Origin: Paraburkholderia ribeironis
GTDB lineage: Bacteria; Pseudomonadota; Gammaproteobacteria; Burkholderiales; Burkholderiaceae
Assembly: GCF_900019265.1 (NCBI RefSeq)
Contig: NZ_CYGX02000042.1
Location: 1-50,441, forward strand
Reading direction: 5' to 3'
DNA length: 50,441 bases
Part shown: in pieces, positions 16,388 to 25,259 of the stretch
Numbering within the stretch: the first letter of the stretch is position 1
Layout: the number at the start of each line of letters is the position of its first letter
Translations under genes and position numbers: made by a program
Notes under the pieces: model-generated
Seen by the model: only the letters and a program-made list of their open reading frames with translations
What the model was told of the DNA's origin: nothing
Databases searched by the model: none

Positions 16388-17398
16388 ATGGCGACCATGA
16401 AAGAGAGTGCTCCTGAGCAGTTCCCCGATTGGGGTCTGCTCGCGAGCTGGGTAGCGGTTGTCGAAGCCGGGTCTATTTCAGACGCCGCAAGTCGGCTTGC
16501 CATTTCCCAGGCAGGCGTCTCCCTTCGCATCAAGGCTCTGGAATCCATACTCGACACGAGCCTTCTTGACCGCGCCACCCGACCGGCACGCCCGACCGCC
16601 GCCGGTCAACGACTGTTCGAGCACGCGACTGTCCTGCTGCAGGGCGCGGACCAGATGGTCGAGAGCGTGCGCAACGTAACCCGCGCCAAGCGCGTCGTTG
16701 TCCGCCTTGGCTGCGTCGACTCGTTCGCCGCAACGATCGGCCCCATTATCATCAGGGCCCTGTCGGGGACATCGCACCAGATCAGGTTGTGGTCGGGAAT
16801 CACGCCGACGCTGGACGCACAACTGGAGGCCCGACAGGTCGACATGGCAGTGACGACCACCAGCTTCTCAAACGCTGCTGGCATCAAGCGCCAGAAGCTT
16901 TTCACGGAGCCGTACGTGGCCGTCTTGCCCAAAAGCTTTGAAATCGATCGGATCACGACCCTTGCGGAACTGAGCCGTCACCTTCAATTCATCCGATACA
17001 GCTCGCGCTCCGTGATTGGACAACATGTCGACGCCTACCTGGCGTCACATGGTGAAGATATCGACCGCACGTGCGAGTTCGACGCGACAGATCCCATGCT
17101 GAGCCTGGTTGCCGCCGGACTGGGATTCGCGCTCACGACCCCACTATGTATCTGGCAGTCCCGGCACTACCTGCCGGAAATCCGGGTCGTGCCACTCGCC
17201 ATGTTCTCCCGCCAGGGACGGCCGTATCAGCCTCTAAGCAGGTCATTCTTCCTCGCGCATCGCGAGAACGAACTGGGGCATCTGCCCGCCGATCTTTATG
17301 ATCTGCTCAAGCGCACATTCGAAAAGCAGGTCTCGCGAGACATCGCCAAGGCACTGGGGCTGCGACCGGAGGAAGTTTGTCTTCCGGACGACGAGTAG
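16388..17398 (+). CDS. LysR-family transcriptional regulator
   Basis: The product has 336 residues. The N-terminal helix-turn-helix is clear (LASWVAVVEAGSISDAASRL, then AISQAGVSLRIKALE), followed by the effector-binding domain starting VVRLGCVDSFAATIGP. It is a paralogue of the LysR at 352-1371: both open the effector domain with a GC..SFAA..GP block and match through the following region. It is convergent with the second formylglutamate-hydrolase-like gene 70 bases away. Likely targets are the neighbouring amidohydrolase/ProC-like genes or the PutA operon. The inducer is unknown. Confidence 0.92.
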   Translation: MATMKESAPEQFPDWGLLASWVAVVEAGSISDAASRLAISQAGVSLRIKALESILDTSLLDRATRPARPTAAGQRLFEHATVLLQGADQMVESVRNVTRAKRVVVRLGCVDSFAATIGPIIIRALSGTSHQIRLWSGITPTLDAQLEARQVDMAVTTTSFSNAAGIKRQKLFTEPYVAVLPKSFEIDRITTLAELSRHLQFIRYSSRSVIGQHVDAYLASHGEDIDRTCEFDATDPMLSLVAAGLGFALTTPLCIWQSRHYLPEIRVVPLAMFSRQGRPYQPLSRSFFLAHRENELGHLPADLYDLLKRTFEKQVSRDIAKALGLRPEEVCLPDDE

Positions 17399-17468
17399 CA
17401 AGTCTGAAAGGGCTTCTTCGAATCCGCGCCTCCGATCCGGACTGCCGCAGCCGCAGATACCGCTGACG

Positions 17469-18317
17469 CTAGTCCAGACACGCGTTGCGGAGTTCGCCAG
17501 GCAGGTCGCCGGTCACGCGCGGCGCAGCAAGGCCGTCAACTGCCCGTTCAGCAGCGCACAGAATTTCCGCCATCAGCGCATCAGGTCCAGCCTCGCTGTG
17601 CAGTTTGCCCTGCGCAACCTCAAGCTCTCGCCGCCAACGACCTGCAACCTCCAGCTCGATAACGTGAACACCGCACTCTGGCCGGCCATAACGCTGGGTG
17701 GCGAAGGCGTCGGTCAACTTTCCGTTCACGACCCACGACCGTTCCAGTGCCTGCGCCGCCTGCGTCATGGCGCTCACAATCGCTCTCGCGCTGGAGGCAC
17801 CATGGTTGGTGCTGAAGTTGCAATCAGCTGCCCCTGGCTGCGTCCGATACGGGGACAACCATGCGCCCGCATGCGAGACCAGCATCAGCACGTTATCGTG
17901 CTTGTCGCGAAGCCGGATCAGTTCCCGCAAAACCGACGCATGAAACGGCTTCCAGTAGTCCTCGACCCGACGTTGCACATCCGCCTCGCTGGGTTCGAAC
18001 CCTGGCGGGTAGAGCGCCTCCCCGCGCGACGTATGCGTACGGCAAAGACCCAGCCGGTTCAATCGCTGGGACAACCCCGTGTTGTTCGCCGCAACATTCA
18101 GGTCAATCACGCATGGATGAAGTTCGGCGGAAATGCAGGTGATCCCGCGTTCCCGCGCAACTGCACCGAGAGCCTTTCCTCCCGGGTCCGAAAGTCGGCC
18201 ATTGACGGGTTCCCAGGCAGGATGAACGAGCAGATCGGTGGGAACCAGTGTCCCAGTGTGTGGTGTCACGACCATCACCGCTGGCTTGCCGCGAAAGATC
18301 GTGTCGTCGTTTTCCAT
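17469..18317 (-). CDS. N-formylglutamate amidohydrolase family protein (second copy)
   Basis: The product has 282 residues. It shares the family frame with the first copy (VVTPHTGTLVP, HPCVIDLNVAANN, GLCRTHTSRGEALYPPGFEP, DYWKPFHASVLREL, NHGASSARAIV) but is clearly divergent. The DLNRP block is DLNVA and the WEAHSI block is LVSHAGA. It probably hydrolyses a different N-acyl or amide substrate. The start at 18317 is preceded by GAGGGG. It is divergent from the ProC-like gene and convergent with the second LysR gene. Confidence 0.85.
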   Translation of the reverse strand: MENDDTIFRGKPAVMVVTPHTGTLVPTDLLVHPAWEPVNGRLSDPGGKALGAVARERGITCISAELHPCVIDLNVAANNTGLSQRLNRLGLCRTHTSRGEALYPPGFEPSEADVQRRVEDYWKPFHASVLRELIRLRDKHDNVLMLVSHAGAWLSPYRTQPGAADCNFSTNHGASSARAIVSAMTQAAQALERSWVVNGKLTDAFATQRYGRPECGVHVIELEVAGRWRRELEVAQGKLHSEAGPDALMAEILCAAERAVDGLAAPRVTGDLPGELRNACLD

Positions 18318-18738
18318 AGTTCCCCTCTTCCCGATCTAGCGTTAGTGCTTCCAGATTCAAATGCGAAGCGATGACCAAAATAGCTCATCTGAACGGGGAA
18401 AACTAGAGTCCAAGCACTGCTTGCCTTATGTATAAGTGTCTCTGATGAGATTCCGCGCGAGTCACTCCGTGGTGGATACTCCACTGATCAGGTGGCGATG
18501 GAACAGACTGGCAGACGACCGCTTGCTCAAATGCTTCGCTCATCGGGCAAGTGCATGAAATGCTCTGGATCACTGCGGGGCAACTCGCGCGTCATCCCGT
18601 TGTTGCCGGTTTCGCCGCCCGCCGGGAACACGGCGCCAGTTGATCGACGTAACGTTCCAGTTTGCGTCTTTACCGCTAACCAAAAGGCTCTCTCGTCATC
18701 CCAGCTGGGGCGATGGAAATCAGGTGAGGATGTTCGAA
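18318..18738. other. Divergent intergenic region with short palindrome
   Basis: About 420 bases between the divergent amidohydrolase-like and ProC-like genes. It should hold both promoters. A 12-base palindrome, CTTATGTATAAG, lies at 18425-18436 and could be an operator or part of a -10 region. No supported gene was found; short open frames here lack ribosome sites and family resemblance. Confidence 0.4.
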
Positions 18739-19509
18739 ATGAGGATTGGCTTTGTTGGAACGGGTGGCATCACGCGGGCGATCGTAACCGGCCTTCTCAA
18801 GGCGGGGGCGGGAATTGAAGCGATCGCCGTTTCTAACAGAAACGCTCACATCGCAAAGGACCTTGCGGCACTGCATCCGAAAGTTCGGGTTTGCGGATCG
18901 AATCAACAGGTCCTCGAAGCATCGGATGTGGTCTGCCTCGCGGTTCGCCCCCAGGTGGCGCGAGACGTTATCCGCGAGCTCGATTTTGCACAGACGCATA
19001 GAGTCATTAGCTTCATTCCTGGCTTGCGGACGGACGAGTTGGCCAGATTGATACCGCACGTTGCCGGCATCGCCCGCGCCGTCCCGTTGCCGGCAGTCGA
19101 ACAGCGCATCGGGACTACCTCGGTCTACCCGCCCGATGATGCCGCGTGCGAGTTATTTTCCACTATAGGGACCGTCGTCGAGGTTGAAAGCGAAGATCAG
19201 TTCGACTGCCTGCACGCTGCCACTGCGACAATGGCCAGCTACTTCGCGTTCATGCAGAGTCAGGCGGACTGGCTCATCGCAAAAGGTTTGCCGCCCGAAA
19301 AAGCCCGGAGTTTTCTTTCGTCATACTGTGCTGGAATGGCGCACCGCGCCGAGCACACAGATTATTCGTTTCCCGAACTTATCCAGCATTCGATCACGCC
19401 GGGCGGCATTAACGAAAAGGTGCTTCTTGAACTATCGTCTGCCGGCGCATTCGATCTCTATCCGCACGCGCTCGACGGTGCGCTGGCGTGGATCAACGGG
19501 GTTCGCTAG
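18739..19509 (+). CDS. Pyrroline-5-carboxylate reductase-like protein (ProC family)
   Basis: The product has 256 residues. The N-terminal NAD(P)-binding motif is MRIGFVGTGGITRAIVTGLL, followed by CLAVRPQVARDVI and the ProC-like C-terminal SITPGGINEKVL block. Classical ProC reduces P5C to proline. This protein is divergent in the dimerisation domain, and its position among catabolic genes suggests it may work on a related cyclic imine or semialdehyde, or in reverse. An ATG at 18730 is in frame but abuts the ribosome site GGTGAGG; the ATG at 18739, nine bases after GAGG, is preferred. It is divergent from the second amidohydrolase-like gene. Confidence 0.82.
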   Translation: MRIGFVGTGGITRAIVTGLLKAGAGIEAIAVSNRNAHIAKDLAALHPKVRVCGSNQQVLEASDVVCLAVRPQVARDVIRELDFAQTHRVISFIPGLRTDELARLIPHVAGIARAVPLPAVEQRIGTTSVYPPDDAACELFSTIGTVVEVESEDQFDCLHAATATMASYFAFMQSQADWLIAKGLPPEKARSFLSSYCAGMAHRAEHTDYSFPELIQHSITPGGINEKVLLELSSAGAFDLYPHALDGALAWINGVR

Positions 19510-19580
19510 ACCGCTCGGCTTCGGCGTGATGCGATCAAGCTGGTGCGCTCGCTGCGCGCCGGAGACTTATCCGCGCTCTC

Positions 19581-21455
19581 CTATAAGCCAGTGTTTGCAC
19601 TCCGCGACGTTGGGGCCACGCCACCGGCTGAAGTCGGCATCCCTGTATCCATGCGAATATCCATTGCCTTCGCCAGTGCCTTGCGCATTGGATCGACTTC
19701 GGCACGCAAGGTCTGGAGAGTCCGGATTGCTTCGTCGATGGTCTCGTTCACGCCGATATTCGCGACGCCGGCCGCAGAACCCCGCGATGTGCCCAAGGAC
19801 GCAATGCGCAATTCGTTGCGCTGGCACTCATAGTTCCAACCGCCGTTATTGTGATGGAACATGTACGGTTCGTAGTACGGCAGGCCTGCATCGCGGCCGC
19901 CACCTTCTTTCGGCCCTCCTTCGAGGGATCGCCGCGAAGCCGCAGCCTCGGCTGCGGCAGCCTGTTCCTGATAACCGAGTCGTAGCGTAGTGTCGAGCTG
20001 ATCTTCGTAGCTATCGACTTCGGGCAACACGGTTGCGATCATCGCGAAGCGTCCGCCGCCCGCTCCCTTGCCTGCCGCTGCGCCCGCCAGCTTGCTCAGT
20101 TTGTCTCTGAAAATCCGTTGATTCTCGCCATATTGATTGACAGCATTATTGAAATTCGCGATGGCCTCAGTGAACGCGCGGGATGCCTTCCGAACCTCAT
20201 CCAGTTCTCCACTGACCTTGTGCTCCGTGTATGCCTGGTTGTACTTCGCGATCTGGCTTTGCAGCCCATTGAGTTCGGCATCGTACACCTGGTCCGTGAT
20301 CCAGTCGACGACCGGTCCAGCCGCTCCGCCGACCTTTTCGGCTCCTTCGACACCCAGCTTCTCGAGGCCCTTACCGGCGTATTCGAGTCCCTTGCCCACG
20401 TATTTCTTTATCTTCTCGATTTTGCCCTTCAAATCGCTCAAGGCTTTCGCCTGCTCAGGGTTGTCTTCGACAGGAGGAATACCGCCCTCGAATGTATTGA
20501 GAGCGGCGTTGTACGCGTATGCCGCCTGACTCACTTTGCTCTGCGTGCTGCCAACTGCCTGCCCGGATTTCACCATCTCCGTATGTGCATCCTGTGCTTG
20601 ATTGTGAACGCCGAGGAAACCCGTATCCCGCTCCAGCTTCTTCATCGCGTCCTGCGCTGCGTCGGTATCGGCGAAGCCAGAAGCCTGGACGATCTGTTCA
20701 CCGATCTGTCCGGCTGTTGCGTCGCGCGAAACAACGTTGGATACGGTCAGATGATTCACCTGGGCTTTAAGCCGCGCATAGTTGATCTGAGCCTTCCGCA
20801 ATCCATCCTGGAAGGAATCCAGCGTTCGGCTTTGCTCGCCAGCAGTCACGAGGTAGTCATTCAGCTGGCTGATTGCGGTCTCGTTCGCCCGCATTTTTTC
20901 TGGCGTGACGCGTTGCGACGACACGACGAAGGCACCGCCGGCCTTGGCGCCCTGCTCCATGGCCGGACGCCATTCTTCGATCTTGCCGGCGAGCGTCTGT
21001 GCCGCGGAAACGTCGTTGACGTTCGATACCTGCGTGGCCGGCACCTGATTGAGATTGCGCTTCTGATCCTCGATCGCAGCCCATTCGCCCGCATCGGCAA
21101 GGTCGCTGAGATCCTTCGCCTCATCGCGCTGAACGTGGACGCTGCCGCCCGGCGCCCGATTCACGAAGCTGCGGCTGCCCTCGACCTTCGTCTGAACGAC
21201 GCTCTGTACGAAGCGATTGCCGAGCGTCCGTTGCATTTCCAGCACCGCATTCGGCGAGACGACGACGGATTCGAAGGACACGCCGTCCTTGCCGGTTCCG
21301 ACGCTAGCCATTGCGCCGCTCTGCGCAGCGGTGGCCCGACGCTCGCGACCAGGTCGCGCCGACGCCGTGTCTGCGGATGACTCGCTCGTCCTTTTCCGCT
21401 TGCTGGTTTCCCGGGCGCACACGCTGTGACTCGTTTCCTGATCAAACTCTCGCAT
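19581..21455 (-). CDS. eCIS-associated protein with leader motif; candidate cargo
   Basis: The product has 624 residues and no domain I can name. Residues 1-65 are polar and disordered-looking. Residues 71-88 read VLEMQRTLGNRFVQSVVQ, the QRTLGN-type motif that occurs near the start of many proteins encoded in extracellular contractile injection system loci. The DUF4157 protein of this window has its counterpart at residues 73-88 (LQLQMRYGNQFVGRVI). The rest is rich in Ala, Gln, Lys and Glu with long helices (for example SDLKGKIEKIKKYVGKGLEY) and ends in a Gly-rich, Asn/Tyr-containing region (PYYEPYMFHHNNGGWNYECQ). Start 21455 is supported by AGGAGG eight bases upstream. No transmembrane segment is evident. 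It could be a loaded toxin or a particle component; the leader motif favours association with the particle. Confidence 0.7.
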   Translation of the reverse strand: MREFDQETSHSVCARETSKRKRTSESSADTASARPGRERRATAAQSGAMASVGTGKDGVSFESVVVSPNAVLEMQRTLGNRFVQSVVQTKVEGSRSFVNRAPGGSVHVQRDEAKDLSDLADAGEWAAIEDQKRNLNQVPATQVSNVNDVSAAQTLAGKIEEWRPAMEQGAKAGGAFVVSSQRVTPEKMRANETAISQLNDYLVTAGEQSRTLDSFQDGLRKAQINYARLKAQVNHLTVSNVVSRDATAGQIGEQIVQASGFADTDAAQDAMKKLERDTGFLGVHNQAQDAHTEMVKSGQAVGSTQSKVSQAAYAYNAALNTFEGGIPPVEDNPEQAKALSDLKGKIEKIKKYVGKGLEYAGKGLEKLGVEGAEKVGGAAGPVVDWITDQVYDAELNGLQSQIAKYNQAYTEHKVSGELDEVRKASRAFTEAIANFNNAVNQYGENQRIFRDKLSKLAGAAAGKGAGGGRFAMIATVLPEVDSYEDQLDTTLRLGYQEQAAAAEAAASRRSLEGGPKEGGGRDAGLPYYEPYMFHHNNGGWNYECQRNELRIASLGTSRGSAAGVANIGVNETIDEAIRTLQTLRAEVDPMRKALAKAMDIRMDTGMPTSAGGVAPTSRSANTGL

Positions 21456-21661
21456 TTTTCCCGCCTCCTGAAAAGACGACGTCCGACGTTGTCGATGCCA
21501 TCCCACCACGGTGACGCCTCCTACTGGCCGCCGCGCACCATGTGCCCGTTCCGGTGAAACGTCGTGAGTGTTGATTTCTTCCGCGCCGTAGCACCGTTCG
21601 CACGCGCGGTCGCGTTTCATTGACCACCTTGTCCGCCTTCCAGTAGCTGGCGTTCGCTCTC

Positions 21662-23287
21662 TCAAGACTGCGCGGGTCGCGGAGCGCCTCCCGGCTGCGC
21701 CGGATCCTCACGCTGTTGCTCAGCGGGATGTAGTCTCTGGCTGATGTCCGAGGGAAACAACGCCTGCACCAGGCGGTCAACGAACTGGAAAAACCTGTCG
21801 GAAGCGTATCCGGCCACGAACGCGATCGCCAATGGAGACAGTTCCTTTCCGCCGTACACCAGTTCGCTGAACAATCCGATGGAGATACCGACGATGACGG
21901 CCGTCGTCACATGTGACCGGTTAGCGACCTTTGAATATTCGGGGTGAAAGAGGCATGCCGCGGTGTCGTCGCGCAACTTGCGGAGAATGGCCGCGGTGGC
22001 GCCGAGCCATGCATACAAAATCGGCAGGATGAACCCCGTCGTCATTCCGACGAACGTGAGAATGTTGTCGCGCGCATAGTTCGCCGTCGCGCGAATCTGC
22101 TGATAGATGGCGATTTTTTGAAAGCCTTGTTTCACCGTATCGTCGGGAATCATCCGGTTCTTTTTATCCGGCGCGATGCCGATGTCGAACAGCGGCAAAT
22201 CGATTTCCAGCGCGTGACGTATGGAGTCGGTCGTGCACTCCCAATCGGCGGCGGGAGGCGGATCAGGCCAGATCAGACGGAATCCGTACTTCACGCCGTT
22301 GAAGAAGGTGAATCCTTCATCGGGCACGTCGGCGATCTCCGCCCTGTCGCAATCCTTCGCATACTGGCTTGGCACCATGCCCCAGTTGACGCCCCACGGT
22401 TTTCCAAATAATTCAAAGATTCGTTTTCCTATCGAATTTGGCACCCAGAAGAAAAACCCGCTGATGGTTTTCGTTCGTTCGATGTCGGAATAGAGCTGAC
22501 GGTTGTTGGTGGCGAACTTCTGCAGCGTATCTTTGATCGTATCGGCTTCCGGTGAATTCTGCATCTGCGCCAGCACGTCCCCGGACGGATGCTCATTCGC
22601 CTTTGTGAGCGCGGCGGCGTACGCCTGCAACTGGTTGTGCATCATAAGGGCGATCGGATCGTTCTTCTGGATTCCGTCCTGAATGTCGTCCGATATCTGT
22701 CTGATGGCAAACAGCAGGCAAGACAAAACCAGTACGAAGAGCGTGAGCGCCGCCGCGGAGATCGAATAGTTTCTGGTTGCTCTGCGCGCGCCTCTGCGCG
22801 CTTGCGCGCCCACGGTTTCCCCTACGACGGGCGCGACCGCATGCGTAATCCGGCTCATCGCATCGTAGAACGGTACCTCGACCGTGGCGGACCAAGTGAA
22901 ATCTTTCTGTGCCTGGCGTGCGACGGACAGCGCCTCGATATCGGGCCTTGAGATCGGCTTTCCGGTCAGTCCCGCGTGCGACACGACATCCGCGCAATGC
23001 CTCAGATCATCCGCGACTTTCGCGTTCGGATAAGGCGCGTGCGCCACGATATACGCCATCGCGTTATAGAAGGCAGCTTCTGTTCCCGGGCTAACCTTGG
23101 CGGCTTCCAGTTCCGCACGCGCGGTCTTGACGGCGCGGAGCATGAATTCAGGAATTCGCACGCCAGTGCGCGCTGCGAGCGAGATGCACATCTCGCAGCG
23201 GGCGATGTCACTCTTCAAATTCGAGCCCGGCATCTCGCCGTCTGGCGCGTCGCCGTTCTTTCCTTCCATTGAAGACGCAGAACTCAT
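21662..23287 (-). CDS. Polytopic membrane protein, eCIS-neighbourhood
   Basis: The product has 541 residues. I do not recognise a named family. A soluble N-terminal third with several Cys residues (ARCEMCISLAAR) precedes a basic stretch and a first membrane helix near residues 175-196 (ALTLFVLVLSCLLFAI). A large, probably extracytoplasmic segment follows, then three more helices toward the end (GMTTGFILPILYAWLGAT, VTTAVIVGISIGLFSELV, LSPLAIAFVAGYASDRFF). The start at 23287 has GGAGG five bases upstream, better than the ATG at 23299. The gene is upstream of, and co-directional with, the candidate cargo gene, about 200 bases apart, and divergent from the sigma-like gene. It might serve in cargo handling, immunity or particle anchoring; all three are inference. 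Confidence 0.72.
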   Translation of the reverse strand: MSSASSMEGKNGDAPDGEMPGSNLKSDIARCEMCISLAARTGVRIPEFMLRAVKTARAELEAAKVSPGTEAAFYNAMAYIVAHAPYPNAKVADDLRHCADVVSHAGLTGKPISRPDIEALSVARQAQKDFTWSATVEVPFYDAMSRITHAVAPVVGETVGAQARRGARRATRNYSISAAALTLFVLVLSCLLFAIRQISDDIQDGIQKNDPIALMMHNQLQAYAAALTKANEHPSGDVLAQMQNSPEADTIKDTLQKFATNNRQLYSDIERTKTISGFFFWVPNSIGKRIFELFGKPWGVNWGMVPSQYAKDCDRAEIADVPDEGFTFFNGVKYGFRLIWPDPPPAADWECTTDSIRHALEIDLPLFDIGIAPDKKNRMIPDDTVKQGFQKIAIYQQIRATANYARDNILTFVGMTTGFILPILYAWLGATAAILRKLRDDTAACLFHPEYSKVANRSHVTTAVIVGISIGLFSELVYGGKELSPLAIAFVAGYASDRFFQFVDRLVQALFPSDISQRLHPAEQQREDPAQPGGAPRPAQS

Positions 23288-24103
23288 AGGAACCTCCACT
23301 GCCGAGATTCAATTGCCTTAAACCCGTGTGACCGCAGTTTTTTCGTGAACGGCCTACACCGTCTTCCACGGTTCGCGACTGGGAAACAGTCACGATCATC
23401 CCTGTGAGAAAGGGAGTGCACACGTGGAGCGTACAGCCATAAAAACGAAAGAGAGGCCTGCTTTTTTTAGTCAGTCGTCTGTTTTAGCGGATCGGTGCAT
23501 CAGCGTCTGCCCCCGGATTGTCGCTCAGGCACGCCGGAAAGCACGAGAGGCTCAGGATTCTTCACGGGCGCGATGCTCTGTCACACGGGCACGGGCTCGC
23601 TTGTGCGCGCCATCGAACGTGCACAGCTGGACTGTCCAGCCGCCCGCATACCGGTGCGGCCTACAACGTTGGAACTAATCCCGGACGGACGACGGAATTT
23701 TTGCCCACGCTCTTCAGGGCGCGCCATCGCGCGGTCATGCATGAGCGGCTTAGGCCGCCCGGTGTAATTCGCTCGGCCAATTCGCGTTCGATGGGTTCCA
23801 GCGCTCCCTCTTCTACACCACGATCAGCCCTCCGCGATATCGGATGTAGTTCGTCCGGCCGATTGGCGTGCGTTTTCCGGAGCTCTACTCTGCAAGCGTC
23901 TCGAACGGTGCGCTGACTCTATCGTGCCTCCGTGTCGGAACGTATGGCTTGCCATCAGTCCGCAACCGATGGGCAGGCTGAACACAAATGGATCGACTCA
24001 AACAGGGCAACGTCATGACCTTCCTTCCACAGTTCCCTATCACCCAGTTGTTTGCCGCCAGGCGTTGCACCCGTCAACGAGATCTTGCTTGCCGGAGAAC
24101 GTC
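23288..24103. other. Long intergenic region upstream of the sigma-like gene
   Basis: About 815 bases without a gene I can support. Several overlapping plus-strand frames are open around 23424-23916, but none has a ribosome site, a recognisable product or consistent codon use. It should contain the divergent promoters of the membrane-protein gene and the sigma-like gene. Confidence 0.45.
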
Positions 24104-24874
24104 ATGGCCACGTTGAGCTACCCGGACGGCGCCGGGATCGATGATGACGCCGCGACACTAACCGATCTCTGGCATCGGCGCACCAGTCTTTCCGGCATGG
24201 AGATGGGCTGCATCTACACCCTCGTACGGCGTGCGTTGCGTGGATACCATCCGTGCGAATTGCGGGCGCTTTCCGAAGATAAAGACGAACTCATCGCGCA
24301 GTTCATCTTTTCGCGCGTGCTGAGACTGGATGCCGATCACGACGCGCCGCACGAATCCACTACAAGCGCACCCTTCAACGCCTACGTGATTTGCGGGTAT
24401 TTCAGGCGTTACCTGATTGACTGCCTACGCAGTGCGAGGCACCGCCGCAACGTCTCGATCGAGATGGATGGCGTTTCCGCCGAACTCGATACCCATGCAC
24501 TATCGCTCGCCGACCCTGTCGAATCGGTTCTCGCAGAGCACGGTCTCAACGAATCGCGAACGCGGCAGGCCGCGCGTGCGTTCGTGCGCTCACTCGATGA
24601 AGCGGACCGAATCATTCTTGTGGGCAGCCTTGGGGCGTATTGCGGCGTGAAAGGGGGGCTCAAGGGCATCGCGGATCAGCATCGCCTGCCGTCCTATCAC
24701 TATCACGCGCGAAAGCTCGGCGTCACTATGAAGAAGTCGGCGAATCCCGAGGACTTCGCCAATACAAAAATCGGCGGCTGGATGAGAGCTACGCTAGGCA
24801 TCGAGATCATCGCCGAGAACCGGCCCGTCATTCTAATCGTCCTGAATCTGCTTGCTCTCGATGCGCACGAGTGA
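24104..24874 (+). CDS. RNA polymerase sigma factor-like regulator
   Basis: The product has 256 residues. It resembles sigma-70-family proteins in layout: an N-terminal helical part, a segment like region 2 (AYVICGYFRRYLIDCLRSAR, then HRRNVSIEMD, as in the aromatic/basic helix before the linker) and a C-terminal helical part with a possible region 4 helix-turn-helix (VKGGLKGIADQHRLPSYHYH, then ARKLGVTMKK). A longer frame opens at 23924, but GGAGAA directly precedes the ATG at 24104. The genes on either side belong to the eCIS accessory set, so it may control eCIS transcription. Resemblance is moderate; another DNA-binding regulator is possible. Confidence 0.55.
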   Translation: MATLSYPDGAGIDDDAATLTDLWHRRTSLSGMEMGCIYTLVRRALRGYHPCELRALSEDKDELIAQFIFSRVLRLDADHDAPHESTTSAPFNAYVICGYFRRYLIDCLRSARHRRNVSIEMDGVSAELDTHALSLADPVESVLAEHGLNESRTRQAARAFVRSLDEADRIILVGSLGAYCGVKGGLKGIADQHRLPSYHYHARKLGVTMKKSANPEDFANTKIGGWMRATLGIEIIAENRPVILIVLNLLALDAHE

Positions 24875-24951
24875 CACGCAACGTCCGGCACGACATGGGG
24901 GACCGCGTAACGGGCCTCTCGCGGCCCGCAAAACCGAAATCGAGGCTTCAA

Positions 24952-25203
24952 ATGAAAACCGTGGAAGAGCAGTCCCTGCGTTATCAGGTCAACAAATGGC
25001 TCGCGCCGACGACGACACGAAGCGTGCATGTCGTCCGCTTCAGCCGAACGCGTTCGGACAGAAGGCGCTACGTGTGTGTCGAATCCAGTCACCCGATGAA
25101 CTCGCATGCGCTCTTCTTCTTTCGACATGACGACGGCTGCTGGAGAGTTTTTCCCGCGCTGCCGGACAGGCCGCAGTTCAATGTAGAGCGTCGTGCAGCG
25201 TGA
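24952..25203 (+). CDS. Small basic hypothetical protein
   Basis: The product has 83 residues (MKTVEEQSLRYQVNKWLAPT, later SHALFFFRHDDGCWRVFPAL) and no recognised family. Codon use fits a real gene: third positions are strongly G/C. It begins 77 bases after the sigma-like gene in the same direction, suggesting co-transcription, and converges on the response-regulator gene. It is rich in Arg and aromatics, with a small alpha/beta look. A partner of the sigma-like protein is possible but unproven. Confidence 0.55.
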   Translation: MKTVEEQSLRYQVNKWLAPTTTRSVHVVRFSRTRSDRRRYVCVESSHPMNSHALFFFRHDDGCWRVFPALPDRPQFNVERRAA

Positions 25204-25259
25204 GTGAACACGAAAGCCCCTCGGGTCGACTGGCTTCGCCCCGTCACGCAGCGACCAAG

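Noticed and set aside
18425..18436. Palindrome CTTATGTATAAG between the amidohydrolase-like and ProC-like genes
   Set aside because: Could be an operator, but it is single, short and overlaps -10-like sequence; not enough to claim a site on its own.
20118..21380. Open frame of 420 codons on the plus strand
   Set aside because: Antisense to the 624-residue eCIS-associated gene, whose AGGAGG-supported start and leader motif make the minus strand the real one.
23424..23916. Overlapping plus-strand open frames in the gap before the sigma-like gene
   Set aside because: No ribosome sites, low-complexity Arg/Ser-rich products and no family resemblance.
23924..24103. Longer N-terminus for the sigma-like protein
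   Set aside because: GGAGAA stands directly before the ATG at 24104, and the extension is Pro/Ser/Thr-rich without conservation cues.
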